The notes: a model not told the origin generated them from the letters alone. A stretch of DNA of 64,000 bases from Fragum whitleyi (GCA_948146395.1 OX411543.1:46848517-46912516); one strand, 5' to 3'. Shown: positions 51,301 through 55,676, numbered from the stretch's first letter. Numbers and translations: made by a program.

Positions 51301-54300
51301 TGGAATTCTTGCCATTGGAAACAACAAAAATGTAGGATTTGAAAAGACCCCTTTATGTAATGTATATCGCACTTGTCTTGTGGTCCAGGAAATAGCGTCT
51401 CTGTGATAAAAAAAAACGTGTGCAAAGAAGAAATAACTTGTATTGAACAATTTCTTCTCTCTATAATATATCATCCCTAAATGAATGGTTTTATTACGAA
51501 ATGAACCCATTTCATCGTCGTCTGTAAATTGAAATTGGACATGTCTAAATTTCGAAAAACGGGGACAGGTTAAACAAGATAACACATCATATACCTGTAA
51601 GAAATAATACTTGGCCAAATTTCTAGATGGTTCACCAATATTCTTTTTTCAGCGCGGACGATTACAACAACGGATATATGCAAGCTCTAGCTATGGTTGA
51701 GAATAACGGCAAAGTGTTCTGGCCACCAATCGTCAAGCTGCGTAGTACATGTAATATTGACATTACATACTTCCCATTCGATGACCAAATATGCAAACTA
51801 AAGATGGGTTCATGGGCATACGATGGGTTTCAGGTAATGTATCACACAATATGAAAAAGCAAAAAATGTTATTTTTTTCTGAATGAGGTCATTACGCTTT
51901 AACAAAAGGGCGTTTCTATTTGCTCCGATTTATTACATAGGTTTTATACATGTAATACGTGTACTCCAACCGTCACATGACCAATGTTATATTTTACCAA
52001 ATGAATCAACAGGTATACCTCACTTACGTTTGGTATATCACGCTAGGATTACAATAACTGACAATTCTGCAAAGCTTGCCACGGTGATAACTCCTGACTT
52101 TTCTCGGTATACTAAGTGCAAGATTCGAAGTCTGTACCGGTAATCAATTAAATTACAGACTCCTTTCAAAGTTCAATGTATTCAAAGGACTCAGTGCAAA
52201 ACTAGCATACGCGTCTATAAATATAAATGCACTTTGGTTGAGAAAATCCTTGCCTAGATGCTAACCACCATCAAAGACACTGCATGCCAAAATAATGTTA
52301 AATTAACACTGGCTACATATTTGACTACTAATGAATCATTAACCCTTCCATGTTTAAGTTGGATAAATAAATGATTCGTAGAATATCTTCTTTTTAATGG
52401 GACAAATTGTGTTCGTACTTTTGTAAAATGTAATGATGGTTTCTATTATGCTCGATTAATATCCGGCATTAGGTTCAATACAATTTGGAAAACGTGATAA
52501 ATTTATTAAAAAAATAAATTAAAATTATGTTTTTGAAAAGTTATGTTTCGCCAAACTTACAGTTGTATTTATATGATTCATATCATAATTTCTACTGTTT
52601 CTGTTTTATTTTCTTTGTTGATTTTATCTTTGATTTACTTTTTGTTTTTAAAGGTTAACATTTCTACTAGAGAAAATCCGGTGGACCTTTCAAACTACGT
52701 CAGCAACGGCGAATGGAAACTTATTGACGTAAAAGCAATACGGAACTCTATCACATACCCTTGTTGCCCTGCCCCTTTTGTTGACGTCACATTCTATATC
52801 CATATAAGGAGACGGACCCTATATTACATGTACAATATAATCATACCATGTGTAATGTTGTCAACGTTAACGTTATCCGGGTTCTGGATGCGTCCGGATA
52901 GTGGTGAGAAGGTTACGTTAGGACTCACAGTTTTACTTGCATTCTGCGTTTTCATGCTTCTTGTTGCTGAAAATATGCCGGCGACATCGAGTTCCGTACC
53001 TCTTATTGGTAGGTATAACAATGACACATATCCGGAAAAAAATAGAAATAGAAATCTTAGACAAAGAAAATGATTTAACATATATCATTATTAAGAGTTA
53101 AAGCTATAATAAATAGAGTAAAGTACATCATGAAATTTACATTCATCTCATTCATCCTGAATCGCTCACTTAGCGCTACATTCAATCATTCCAAATACCC
53201 ACTCAAACCATTCAAAAACGCTCCAAACCCACTGAAAAGGATAGAATCAGCAACGCCATTTAAAATATATATATATAAACGCTAGAAAAAAATCGCGTGT
53301 TAACTAACATAATTCAAATCCCAAGCGTCTAATAGATTCTTGAAGAAATAGGAAGCCATTTAAAGAACTTGTATGCATATTTTATCTTAAGAGAGGTTAT
53401 AAATATCGCTAATATTGTTCATCCTGAACAAAATTTGCGATATTGGATTACCTACTATTAAATTCACTCAAAACTGGCTCCCCACACTCATCATTTTCAT
53501 TCCTTAATCATTCCATAATCATTCACCTAGTCAATTTCACGATGTTGTTAACTGTAATGAATTCTCAAATTTTATGATACTCAATGAAATTACTATAAGT
53601 CATTTGCAATTCTTTTCGCGTTTATTGAATCCAATAACTGCAGATTAATTCCATTATGCCCTCAGACTAAGTACATGTATCATTCAGAGTCTCATGTTTT
53701 CGTAATATTTCTGCTATACACAAAGTTATGGAATAAAGTATAGCCTAAGATCAGCCTGCAGTTTTCTCTTTCTAACTATCGTCGAAAAGAATCAGACTTA
53801 TAGAAATGCCCTTAAGGTAGAAGACCCCAAATAGTTCCGGAACATTTCGGACAAATAATCTTTCACAATGTTGACCGAGGTTTCCTAATGAAAATCGGTT
53901 TACACTGTTAAAGTTCATTGCTCCCAAAATGTTGCGTATCTATAACGGGAATACTACCCTAAATTGGTAATTTGTTTGAAGCAAATCTCAAACTCAGTGG
54001 GATGGGGATAAGGTGAGATTATTGGCATGTGTATCCATTTACATGCTGGATTGACATACAGTTAACAACATCGTGAAATAATTGACATTCGTCTCTATCA
54101 AAACCATTCCAAGTCGCTCGCTCAGCGTTCCATTCATTCATTACAAACACTCAAACCATTCAAAAACCCTCCTGGCCCTCTGAAGAAAATAAATCATCGT
54201 CATTCAAAATAAATGATGCTAGATAAAAAAATCGCGATTTCTCTGACATGATTCAAATTGCAAGCGTTTGATAGCTTCTTGAAGAAATAGAAAGCTATTT

Positions 54301-55676
54301 ATGGAACTTGGATAAGCTCTTCTTAAATTCACCAAAAACTCACTACATACACTCATTCAATTGCATTCCAAAATCATTCCAAAATCATTCACCATGACAA
54401 TTTCACGATGTTGTTAACTGTATCTAAATGAAAAGTACCGAAAAGTCATGGTTGTTATTCATCTTAGAGAAACCAGATTTTTCTCGTCTTACATTTCGAT
54501 AATGGAAATTGTAATCTTAGGAAGTAATGTTGTCTGCCCGATAGGAAAATGTCACCTTAGAAATAGGTTATAATGGTTAAATATGTGTCTACGTGCTGAG
54601 TCTTTAAAAATGGCATGTCTTTGCGTTGAAGATTGTTCAAGGATAAGAAGAGGATGATAAAAGTTAAGTTTTCCTTTACAAGCGAAGTTTTTCTTTGTAT
54701 GTTTAAAAAATGAGAATGGATTTCTTATAGCCAAAAAATTGATAGACGTTAGATTTTCTCCCTTGGAAAGTAAAATGTAGGCTACACATACCTACAGTTA
54801 AGAATTATCTAGTTTTCTTGGAATTAATTTGAATGACCAGGAGGGCGAGTTTTTTTTCCCATGAAATTGAAATCTAGTGATATAGAATTCTTTTCTGTGT
54901 GTTTCTTATTTCCCATGAACGTTGATACATATATACTTTGTTGATTTATTCGATAGAATTTAAAGTAATTCAACGAAATTAACAACGTTTTGAAAATCTT
55001 TACCAGGAAGTCTCCATGTAAAATCAGATGATCTGATAATTGTTTAATTTACCTTTTTTATTCAATTACAGGAATCTATCTGACCACCATTATGTCCATG
55101 ACATCATTATCCGTTATTTTAGCCGTGTTAACATCAAACATTAATCACCGAGGCCAAAAGGAGACACCGGTACCGAGATTCTTGACAAATATATTATCGT
55201 GTATTTCAAAAGTGATGTGCATGAAACTAGTGTTTTTAAAACCTTCTCCACCAACAATCCGTATAAATTGGTCGTCCGATCCCCCGGGAAGCACCCCAAA
55301 GCCATATCATTACATGAGTACGACGGTATCCGGGGACTCGGGGTGCTTATTAGACTTTGAAAACGTGGATTCTACCACCCGGGGTCAAGGTCAACAGTCT
55401 AACCACTTACCCCGCCCACCTCCAAGACCAGACGAATGTAATACGCGGGAATTATCATTAATTGTGCAAAAGCTTGACATTCTCCTAGCGAAAGAAGAAG
55501 AGAAAGAACGTATAGACCTAATAATCAAACAATGGATGGAGGTAGCGGAGGTGATAGACAGGTTTTTATTCTGGATCTATGTGATTGGAACTGTGATCGC
55601 ATCGGTATTCTTACTCATGGTATATCCATTGTTTAAAGACACAGGAGTTGATGATACAAATAATGCGGGTTTATAG
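3274..55676 (+). CDS. Nicotinic acetylcholine receptor alpha-type subunit (seven-exon gene)
   Basis: Spliced CDS: 3274-3337, 40575-40732, 48012-48056, 50842-50951, 51653-51833, 52654-53008, 55072-55676, giving 505 residues. Seen directly: signal peptide (1-21); ligand-binding domain with W86 (loop D), Y124 (loop A), the 13-residue Cys-loop C159-C173, W180 (loop B) and vicinal C223-C224 after Y221 (loop C), which marks an alpha subunit; M1 about 242-264, M2 about 272-294, M3 about 304-326, a long intracellular loop, an amphipathic MA helix about 431-468 and M4 about 469-492. N-glycosylation sequons are at N31, N55 and N188. M2 has E at -1', T2', T6', L9' and E20', the pattern of cation-selective channels. 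The family forms pentameric acetylcholine-gated channels in the plasma membrane. The second loop-C aromatic is Phe (F228) where Tyr is usual. Subunit class is not assignable by eye; lineage-specific expansion of this family is known in molluscs. Confidence 0.95.
3543..4000. repeat. MITE with about 90-bp terminal inverted repeats
   Basis: The left arm begins TATATGTACCTCCCTAGTGA and continues through GACATAAACTGGTCTCC and TATTGAACTCTA; the right arm carries the reverse complement (TAGAGTTCAATA, GGAGACCAGTATATGTC, GGGGTACATATA). The roughly 280-bp core encodes nothing recognisable. It lies 205 bp into intron 1. Confidence 0.7.
4361..4572. repeat. Family F MITE
   Basis: Termini GAGCCTGTGCGTGACATTTC and GAAATCTCACGCACAGGCTC are near-perfect inverted repeats enclosing about 165 bp. 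A lone end of the same family (GGAAATGTCACGCACAGGCA) lies at about 7495-7514. Confidence 0.65.
4990..5128. repeat. Family B foldback MITE
   Basis: Starts GTTAGTGGATCCGTAATAGT and ends ATTACTGGTCCACTAC. The halves share the TTTTCGGAAA / TTTCCGAAAAG inverted repeat. TTAA precedes the left end. Confidence 0.65.
5420..5650 (+). repeat. tRNA-derived SINE, 5' truncated
   Basis: Begins at a B-box-like GGGTTCGATCCCC (about 5427-5440), the RNA polymerase III internal promoter element. It continues through a body shared for about 200 bp with the copy at 37757-37967 (TAGATAATCGTA, AGCAACTGGAGGCTAGGAAA, ATACCAGGAATCCAT). It ends near TTGAAAGCGACGTAAAACCC. No A box is seen. Confidence 0.7.
6028..6289. 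repeat. Family C MITE
   Basis: Termini TGTGACCTGTCACGCGAAAA and TTTCGCGTAACGGGGCACA, inverted; GGGATCATCTGGG and CCCAGATGGTCCCC follow inward. The internal TAGTCAGACTGCGCGGATTG segment matches the copies at 2886 and 9037 (the latter in reverse orientation). Confidence 0.7.
6637..6727. repeat. 91-bp hairpin
   Basis: AATATCGATGG ... CCATCGATAT outer arms and ACTGCCTATA ... TATAGGCAGT inner arms with almost no loop. It looks like a minimal foldback element. Confidence 0.55.
7246..7399. repeat. Family B foldback MITE, cleanest copy
   Basis: Starts GTAGTGGACCCGTAATTGAT and ends AATAGTTC-like sequence on the opposite strand through GGTCCACTAC. TTAA lies just outside both ends (TTAATGTAG / CTACCTTAA), consistent with a TTAA target duplication. 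The centre carries GAGGTTTCC / GGAAACCTC. Confidence 0.7.
8463..8735 (+). repeat. tRNA-derived SINE (family H)
   Basis: The head has an A-box-like TTAGCTAAGTC and a B-box-like ATTCGAATCCCG (about 8515-8527). The body (CCGACATTTAACAAA, GGTGGCTCGAACGAAATGTT) matches minus-strand copies at 31168, 32412 and 46600. It ends GAAAGCGGCGTTAAACACCC followed by an A-rich tail. Confidence 0.7.
9037..9269. repeat. Family C MITE, right end shortened
   Basis: Starts TGTGACCAGTCACTCGAAAG; the right end is reduced to GAGATGGTCACA. Contains GCACTTCGCACAGTCTGACT, the family's internal segment in the opposite orientation to the copy at 6028. Confidence 0.6.
9300..12950. other. Intron 1 stretch, nothing recognised
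   Basis: A+T-rich sequence with no recognisable protein or RNA gene. Minor items are a 23-bp hairpin near 9420 (CAGCCTCTTCGTAAGAGGCT), several T and A runs, and an 11-base C tract at 11988-11998. Confidence 0.5.
13033..13191. repeat. Long hairpin (about 160 bp)
   Basis: Arms of about 75-80 bp meet at a TCGCGA centre near 13112. Paired segments include AACAAAAGCTATATTTTC / GAAAATATAGCTTTTGTT and GTAAGATCGAT / ATCGATCTTAC. It is the central hairpin of an undefined element. Confidence 0.65.
13209..13960. repeat. Diverged tandem duplication, about 410-bp unit
   Basis: Two successive units begin CTGGTAGTACTTTTGTCAAA (13209) and CTGGTGGTACTTTAGTCAAC (13620). Both continue through GCTTGAAGAA, CCGCGTTTTGT or GCGCGTTTTGT, ATATGCC and GACGACGCGCT-like segments. 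The 117-codon open frame at 13282-13635 lies inside unit 1 and has no recognisable domain. Confidence 0.5.
13961..15950. other. Intron 1 stretch, nothing recognised
   Basis: No protein, RNA gene or clear inverted repeat recognised. Short open frames (for example 14069-14278 and 15264-15455) have no conserved motif. Confidence 0.5.
15955..16840 (+). repeat. Hairpin-headed tandem repeat of mollusc type
   Basis: Begins TTTTAGCTAATCTGAGCACG, a decayed AGCTC(A)CCTGAGC-type head, followed by GTCGTCCGTCCGGTG. About five degenerate units follow, each with a CTCTGGAGG(T)CACAATTTT segment, a TGTCTNGAAACTTGG segment and a TTTGGACGAGTT segment. Related head or body units occur at 36.28, 41.17 and 59.7-60.6 kb. 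It is non-coding. Confidence 0.6.
17512..17565. repeat. Near-perfect 54-bp palindrome
   Basis: AAAAGATAATATTAATAAGT mirrored as ACTTATTAATGTTATCTTTT around GTTATATATAAC. One mismatch was noticed. It could extrude as a cruciform. Confidence 0.7.
17785..17863. repeat. 79-bp hairpin with 28-bp arms
   Basis: Arms ATAGATGTACAAGTTTAAGC(GAGTGATC) and (GATCACTC)ACTTAAACTTGTACATCTAT with one mismatch and a 23-bp loop. Confidence 0.7.
17936..18040 (-). repeat. Family I MITE fragment
   Basis: TTATCTTATAACTATACAAA followed by TATCTGTGTGA is the reverse complement of the right end of the copy at 58455-58528; ATGTGATATT...GATATCACAT adds an inner hairpin. A third copy lies at 49225-49312. Confidence 0.5.
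18111..18240. repeat. 130-bp hairpin beside the Tc1 insertion
   Basis: The left arm (TACTTAGTGT, TGTATGAAAAAATATCTAAC, GAGAACTGATAATTGTC) pairs with the right arm (GACAATGATCAATTCTC, GTTAGATATTTTTTT, ACACTATGTA) around a short GGCAAAGCC centre. The Tc1-like element starts 14 bp downstream. Confidence 0.7.
18254..19847 (+). mobile_element. Tc1-type DNA transposon, structurally complete, defective transposase
   Basis: A 1594-bp element bounded by TA at 18252-18253 and 19848-19849. Left end CTCAGAACATAAAGTTAAGC; the right end read on the minus strand is CTAAGAACAAGAAGTTAAGC, giving inverted repeats of roughly 28-30 bp containing AGTTAAGCGCCA. Length, TA target and ends fit the Tc1/mariner superfamily. 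It encodes one transposase-like reading frame broken by stops and a frameshift, so it is not autonomous. Its ends look intact, so mobilisation in trans in the past is possible (inference). Confidence 0.9.
18501..19525 (+). pseudogene. Tc1-like transposase pseudogene
   Basis: The homologous reading frame starts at ATG 18501 and ends at TGA 19523-19525. The N-terminal half has a helix-turn-helix ([20 protein letters not shown]) and a GRPRET AT-hook-like motif. The catalytic half has WSDE, then MDDNARPH, then NPIEHL; the last two acidic residues are 34 residues apart, a DD34E arrangement. It is broken by in-frame stops at 18831-18833 (TAG), 18999-19001 (TGA, where Trp is expected) and 19341-19343 (TAG, where Trp is expected). 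An apparent one-base deletion near 19387 shifts the last 45 codons. Tc1 transposases cut and paste their own element at TA sites; this one cannot be functional as it stands. Confidence 0.9.
19938..19954 (+). repeat. Poly-C tract, 17 bases
   Basis: Uninterrupted run of C, one of three long C tracts on this strand (others at 11988 and 22285). The length may be inexact because of sequencing error in homopolymers. Confidence 0.8.
20294..20685 (+). repeat. Family A MITE, diverged copy
   Basis: Starts ACATAGTGAAATTGAC, runs through CATTCATTCTAAATATTCAC and a central hairpin (TTCGTCC / GGACGAA flanked by GGTAATAAATGATCG / CGATAATGTATTACC), and ends GATTTTGTTTCACTG then TA. The order matches the copy at 38007. 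Confidence 0.55.
21139..21210 (+). repeat. tRNA-like SINE head (weak)
   Basis: GTAGAGGTTAGGACACCCGC resembles a degenerate A box and CTAGTTCAAACC a B box. No paired acceptor or T stems are seen, so it is a SINE remnant or tRNA pseudogene rather than a tRNA gene. Confidence 0.3.
21726..21771 (-). repeat. tRNA-derived remnant with A and B boxes
   Basis: On the minus strand TAGTTAAGGTG matches the A-box consensus and GTTCAAGAC the B-box consensus at appropriate spacing. There is no 7-bp acceptor stem, so this is a SINE head or tRNA pseudogene. Confidence 0.4.
22285..22300 (+). repeat. Poly-C tract, 16 bases
   Basis: Uninterrupted run of C followed by a T/C-rich stretch. Confidence 0.8.
23305..23399. 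repeat. Family D MITE, internally deleted
   Basis: GCCCTACGATCAGGATG (outer left arm) is followed almost directly by GCGTGCAAAGCGGAGG and CCGTTTTGTCATCGTAAACG (right arm). Compared with the full copy at 1948-2079, most of the left half is missing. Confidence 0.6.
24499..26447. repeat. Inverted repeat pair about 1.9 kb apart
   Basis: ATTTAAAGGCATACGCGCG near 24504 reappears inverted as CGCGCGTATGCCTTTAAAT near 26423-26441. They could be the ends of one non-autonomous element or two copies of a short repeat. No transposase is seen between them. Confidence 0.35.
24729..24872. repeat. Long near-perfect hairpin (about 144 bp)
   Basis: The 43-bp arms (AGAATAGATGGTTGGTGACT... and its complement ending ...CCAACCATCTATTCT) show one mismatch. 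An inner hairpin GGAATTTATCTGGT / ACCGGATAAATTCC sits between them. The near-identity of the arms suggests recent formation or gene conversion. Confidence 0.8.
26930..27770. mobile_element. PIF/Harbinger-derived element with CGGTGAT repeats
   Basis: Sequence flanking the Harbinger-like fragment at 27148-27384 is full of CGGTGAT/ATCACCG and CCGATCGG motifs on both sides. Outer inverted segments are CGGTGATTGATCGGTC near 26955 and its diverged inverse GGCCGATCTATCACCG near 27735. Boundaries are uncertain and no target duplication could be fixed. Confidence 0.4.
27148..27384 (+). pseudogene. PIF/Harbinger transposase N-terminal fragment
   Basis: A 78-codon open frame beginning [17 protein letters not shown], then an Arg-rich stretch ([10 protein letters not shown]), then [20 protein letters not shown] and DISAFQN, where it stops. 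This order (Gln/Leu-rich start, Arg-rich segment, W-L-x-x-x-R-x-x-x-G-x-Y, E/D-D-x-x-x-F-x-N) is the N-terminal region of animal Harbinger (HARBI1-like) transposases. The catalytic DDE nuclease domain that should follow is absent: the next bases give stops and a decayed frame. It is read as a fragment of a dead transposon, or captured by a non-autonomous one. Confidence 0.65.
27775..30030. other. Intron 1 stretch, mostly unassigned
   Basis: No gene recognised. A B-box-like GGGGATTCGATCCCTC near 28655-28670 and GTGGTTTCGATACCGG near 29750 suggest decayed tRNA-derived SINE heads. Confidence 0.4.
30032..30425 (+). repeat. Family A MITE, diverged copy
   Basis: Contains the family's ordered segments: CTCACTCATTCATTCC-like left half, GGGAGGTAATAAAATATTG / CAAAATTGAATCCCCCTCCC central palindrome around TTAGTCCAACTAAGACG, and the right end TTCGATTTCACGATGT. 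The outer CAGTTAAC ends are lost. Confidence 0.55.
30755..31345 (-). repeat. SINE (family H) split by an insertion of about 340 bp
   Basis: The 30755-30817 part (GTTTGTTTGTTCGGGGCCAA ... TTTGCAGTTA) and the 31168-31345 part (TATATCACGG ... TTTCTCACACGAGTACTAGC ... TTAGGCGTATTACTCATCA) are contiguous in the copy at 32412-32610. The intervening sequence beginning GGGGAGACCGGGGCTAGTTG is therefore a later insertion. Confidence 0.55.
31803..31822. repeat. (TA)n microsatellite
   Basis: About ten uninterrupted TA units. Confidence 0.85.
32412..32720 (-). repeat. tRNA-derived SINE (family H), uninterrupted copy
   Basis: Matches 30755-31345 without the insertion. Read on the minus strand it matches the body of the SINE at 8463 (CCGACATTTGACAAA, GGTGGCTCGGATGAACTGTT). 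The tRNA-like head lies towards 32700 (GTAGCCCGC, GGCAACAGTACCCGCC) and is decayed. Confidence 0.55.
32888..33060 (-). repeat. Partial minus-strand copy of the intron 2 repeat (family G)
   Basis: ATGGTGGCATGTTTATGCCA is the inverse of the GGCAGAAATATGCCACCAT end of the intron 2 units (near 47380 and 47960). A GTGTGATC-type segment follows at the expected side. Confidence 0.4.
33250..36290 (+). repeat. Degenerate minisatellite arrays (types A and B)
   Basis: From about 33.3 to 34.1 kb, units carry AAGATCTAATC(T)AAACAAT, CAGGTTGATT and TTTGACCTC segments. From about 34.15 to 36.25 kb, roughly 23-bp degenerate units of the form TTTTCTCTGCAGCAAGATCA repeat many times. Units of the second type reappear at 38.94-39.10 kb. 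It is strand-asymmetric and non-coding; short open frames through it are by-products. Confidence 0.65.
36291..37460 (+). repeat. Tandem array, about 167-bp unit
   Basis: Headed by TTTAGCTCCACTGG, then seven degenerate units. The segment TCTCTGAAACTATTG recurs near 36373, 36541, 36713, 36878, 37047 and 37213, followed each time by CAGAATT(T)CAACCAAATTT, GGAATGATCTT, GGACATGCTC, TTTCTTCGTTAAATTCTGAT, GGTGCTACGGG and CACCAAAAA. The CAAATTTCAC(N)GGAATGAT segment also occurs, inverted, in the 59.7-60.6 kb array. Confidence 0.75.
37757..37967 (+). repeat. tRNA-derived SINE, 5' truncated
   Basis: Nearly collinear with 5440-5650: GCGGCACTCATTCTTTCCGA, TTGATAATCGTAGACCTATG, AGCAGCTGGAGGCTAGGAAA, ATACCAGGAATCCATTGTTA, ending TTGAAAGCGGCGTTAAACTC then (CAAT)n. 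No tRNA head remains. Confidence 0.75.
38007..38427 (+). repeat. Family A MITE, complete 421-bp copy
   Basis: TA flanks both ends; left CAGTTAGTTACATCGTGAAA, right TTTCACGATGTTGTTAACTG. The central palindrome GGTAATTAATGAATGAACAA / TTTGCGATATTTGATTTCC is typical of the family. Confidence 0.85.
38940..39100 (+). repeat. Outlying block of the type B minisatellite
   Basis: AAAGCGAGTTTAAAAAATTC, AGAGCAAGATTTTTCTCCGC and GAAGCGAGATCAAAATTTTC units match the 34.2-36.2 kb array. Confidence 0.55.
39105..40425. other. Intron 1 end, nothing firmly recognised
   Basis: No confident gene. A frame around 39540-39700 ([28 protein letters not shown]) looks protein-like in composition and could be a decayed LINE tail, but no diagnostic motif was found. 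CCCGAGGGATG/TTCCGTAGATTCACGG near 40350-40410 resembles segments of the 13.2-13.9 kb duplication. Confidence 0.3.
40431..40546 (+). pseudogene. Fossil tandem copy of nAChR exon 2 with its acceptor region
   Basis: The 118 bp before the real exon 2 repeat it. Over 49 aligned bases (40462-40510 against 40580-40628) 37 are identical. The homologous frame reads [17 protein letters not shown] against [17 protein letters not shown] in exon 2, and the similarity continues for about 15 residues. The intronic ATAATC(T/C)GTATAC upstream is also duplicated, so this is a genomic tandem duplication. The acceptor AG has become GAT, a TAA replaces the third codon (Lys) of the exon, and no donor is left. It is judged a dead exon. 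Confidence 0.75.
40575..40732 (+). CDS. nAChR exon 2: start of mature protein
   Basis: Acceptor TTTGTGTATTTTCAG ends at 40574; donor GTAAGT starts at 40733 (phase 0). Encodes residues 22-74, including the N-terminal helix ([17 protein letters not shown]) and the first beta strands ([15 protein letters not shown]). Sequons N31-H-T and N55-A-S. Confidence 0.9.
41170..41811 (+). repeat. Hairpin-headed mollusc repeat with about three units
   Basis: Head TTTTTAGCTCAACTGAGCAC GATTTGCTCAAGGTGAG, then GGCATGCGTCGTCCAC. Units follow, each with TCTTC(T)TCTCCGAAA, CAGACAACTTTC, TATGTA(G)CA(T)C and CTAGTGGACCTCTAC. Same class as 15955 and 36291. Confidence 0.65.
42480..46520. mobile_element. Foldback (FB/TU-like) element with arms of 21-bp repeats
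   Basis: About 4.0 kb. The left end (GGAACGCCACAGCTGTCATA at about 42500) is repeated inverted at the right (TATGACTGCTGTGGCGTTCC at about 46475-46494). The arms run to a switch of orientation near 44360 with no evident loop. Each arm is a run of 21-bp units ending mostly in ATG or TTG, e.g. TCAAAAGG...GTTATG. Units come in triplets (63 bp), and eighteen units form a higher-order repeat of 375-379 bp; landmark AATAAC(A/G)CAATGCT is at 42906, 43281 and 43659 and a decayed form is near 44038. No transposase. Long inverted repeats built of short tandem repeats are the hallmark of foldback transposons. Confidence 0.8.
46600..46830 (-). repeat. tRNA-derived SINE (family H) with clear A and B boxes
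   Basis: On the minus strand: A-box-like TGGTAACGCGT, B box GGGTTCAATCTCC (about 46773-46785), then GGCTCGGCCATCTTTTATCC, CATATTTGACAAAAG, ATACGCCTCAGATAG and GTGGCTCAGATGAAATGTTC. The body matches the SINE at 8463. Confidence 0.65.
47522..47975 (+). repeat. Family G repeat unit B, uninterrupted
   Basis: Begins AATCTCGTATTTCAAAAGTT and ends GTGGCAGAAATATGCCACCA, 36 bp before exon 3. It contains about 40 bp (TTTTTAGATGGCCGCTTTTG and TTACTATCCAAAAGCGTAAT) not seen in unit A. Confidence 0.7.
48012..48056 (+). CDS. nAChR exon 3 (45 nt)
   Basis: Acceptor TTTTTTATACAG, donor GTAGGT at 48057, phase 0 at both ends. Encodes residues 75-89 ([15 protein letters not shown]), which include W86, the loop-D aromatic of the complementary binding face. 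The 45-nt size is the usual one for this exon in nAChR genes. Confidence 0.95.
48361..48584. repeat. Family C MITE in intron 3
   Basis: Termini TGTGACCCGCCACGCAAAAA and TTTTCGCTTTACGGGTCACA; GGGACCATCTGGG and CCCAGATGGTCCC lie just inside. It sits 304 bp downstream of exon 3. Confidence 0.75.
49225..49312 (+). repeat. Family I MITE copy
   Basis: GGAACCGCATTATGT, AAATATCCATGTGATGTCA and GTGTATAGTATAAGATAAA correspond in order to segments of 58430-58528. Confidence 0.45.
49845..50815 (+). pseudogene. Non-LTR retrotransposon (LINE) remnant: endonuclease end and start of RT region
   Basis: Frame at 49850-50045 reads [36 protein letters not shown], the C-terminal part of an AP-type LINE endonuclease. 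After a frameshift, [10 protein letters not shown] (about 50058-50090) matches the conserved SDH-P motif closing that domain. Further on (50480-50620) [12 protein letters not shown] and [15 protein letters not shown] resemble the linker before reverse transcriptase. Many stops and shifts and a tandem duplication make it inactive. It ends just before the branch and acceptor region of exon 4. Confidence 0.7.
50157..50387 (+). repeat. Recent 115-bp tandem duplication inside the LINE remnant
   Basis: Units 50157-50271 and 50272-50387 both begin ACTGATATAGGATAGCAGTA and end ATAAATAGCATAGTTG. They differ by one T insertion and one or two substitutions. Confidence 0.9.
50842..50951 (+). CDS. nAChR exon 4 (110 nt)
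   Basis: Acceptor TGATGTATTACAG; donor GTATCC at 50952 (weaker than the others), phase 2. Encodes residues 90-125 and part of S126: [11 protein letters not shown], then [11 protein letters not shown], with Y124 of loop A. 110 nt is the usual size for this exon. C113 is an extra cysteine with no obvious partner. Confidence 0.95.
51170..51279. repeat. Family D MITE in intron 4
   Basis: GTGACAAATCGGTGTAAAAC, CCCCGCTTTGCAC and TAACAGTTTGCAACGCTTTG, AAGAATGCAGG correspond to left and right arms of 1948-2079. It fills part of the 701-bp intron 4. Confidence 0.55.
51653..51833 (+). CDS. nAChR exon 5: Cys-loop and loop B
   Basis: Acceptor ATTCTTTTTTCAG, donor GTAATG at 51834, phase 0 out. Completes S126 and encodes residues 127-186. 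C159 and C173 enclose 13 residues (FPFDDQ core), the signature Cys-loop; [11 protein letters not shown] carries W180, the loop-B Trp that makes the cation-pi contact with acetylcholine in the family. Confidence 0.95.
51834..52653 (+). other. Intron 5, 820 bp
   Basis: GTAATG donor and TTTTTGTTTTTAAAG acceptor. No repeat or gene recognised. Confidence 0.8.
52654..53008 (+). CDS. nAChR exon 6: loop C, M1, M2 and start of M3
   Basis: 355 nt, phase 0 in and phase 1 out (donor GTAGGT at 53009). Encodes residues 187-304: NGEWKLIDV, then ITYPCC with the vicinal cysteines 223-224, [15 protein letters not shown] leading into M1, and [14 protein letters not shown] of M2. The pore-lining pattern (E271 at -1', L281 at 9', E292 at 20') predicts cation selectivity. 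No Pro-Ala insertion of anion-selective members is present at the M1-M2 link. Confidence 0.97.
53124..53554 (+). repeat. Family A MITE in intron 6
   Basis: Left end shortened (TACATCATGAAATTTAC), right end complete (TTTCACGATGTTGTTAACTG then TA). The central palindrome GCTAATATTGTTCATCCTGA / ACAAAATTTGCGATATTGG is clear. Confidence 0.75.
53817..53958. repeat. Family B foldback MITE in intron 6
   Basis: Starts GTAGAAGACCCCAAATAGTT and ends ATAACGGGAATACTAC; contains GACCGAGGTTTCCTAATGAA, which is identical in the 2514 copy and differs by one base in the 7246 copy. TTAA precedes and CTAA follows. Confidence 0.65.
54059..54420 (+). repeat. Family A MITE in intron 6, complete 362-bp copy
   Basis: TA on both sides. 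Ends CAGTTAACAACATCGTGAAA and TTTCACGATGTTGTTAACTG are exact inverted repeats for at least 20 bp. Most of the central palindrome has been lost compared with 38007. Confidence 0.85.
55072..55676 (+). CDS. nAChR exon 7: M3, intracellular loop, M4, stop
   Basis: Acceptor TTTTTTATTCAATTACAG. Completes G305 and encodes residues 306-505. M3 continues ([18 protein letters not shown]), then NHRG. A Pro-rich loop of about 100 residues follows ([12 protein letters not shown] near its end), then the MA helix ([40 protein letters not shown]) and M4 ([20 protein letters not shown]) with a short extracellular tail. Stop TAG at 55674-55676. The whole loop and M4 in one exon is unusual compared with vertebrate genes that split this region, but plausible. 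Confidence 0.95.

Noticed and set aside
54552..54734. Minus-strand open frame in intron 6 as an antisense gene
   Set aside because: Only 60 codons, no motif, within an intron, and no splice or promoter evidence.
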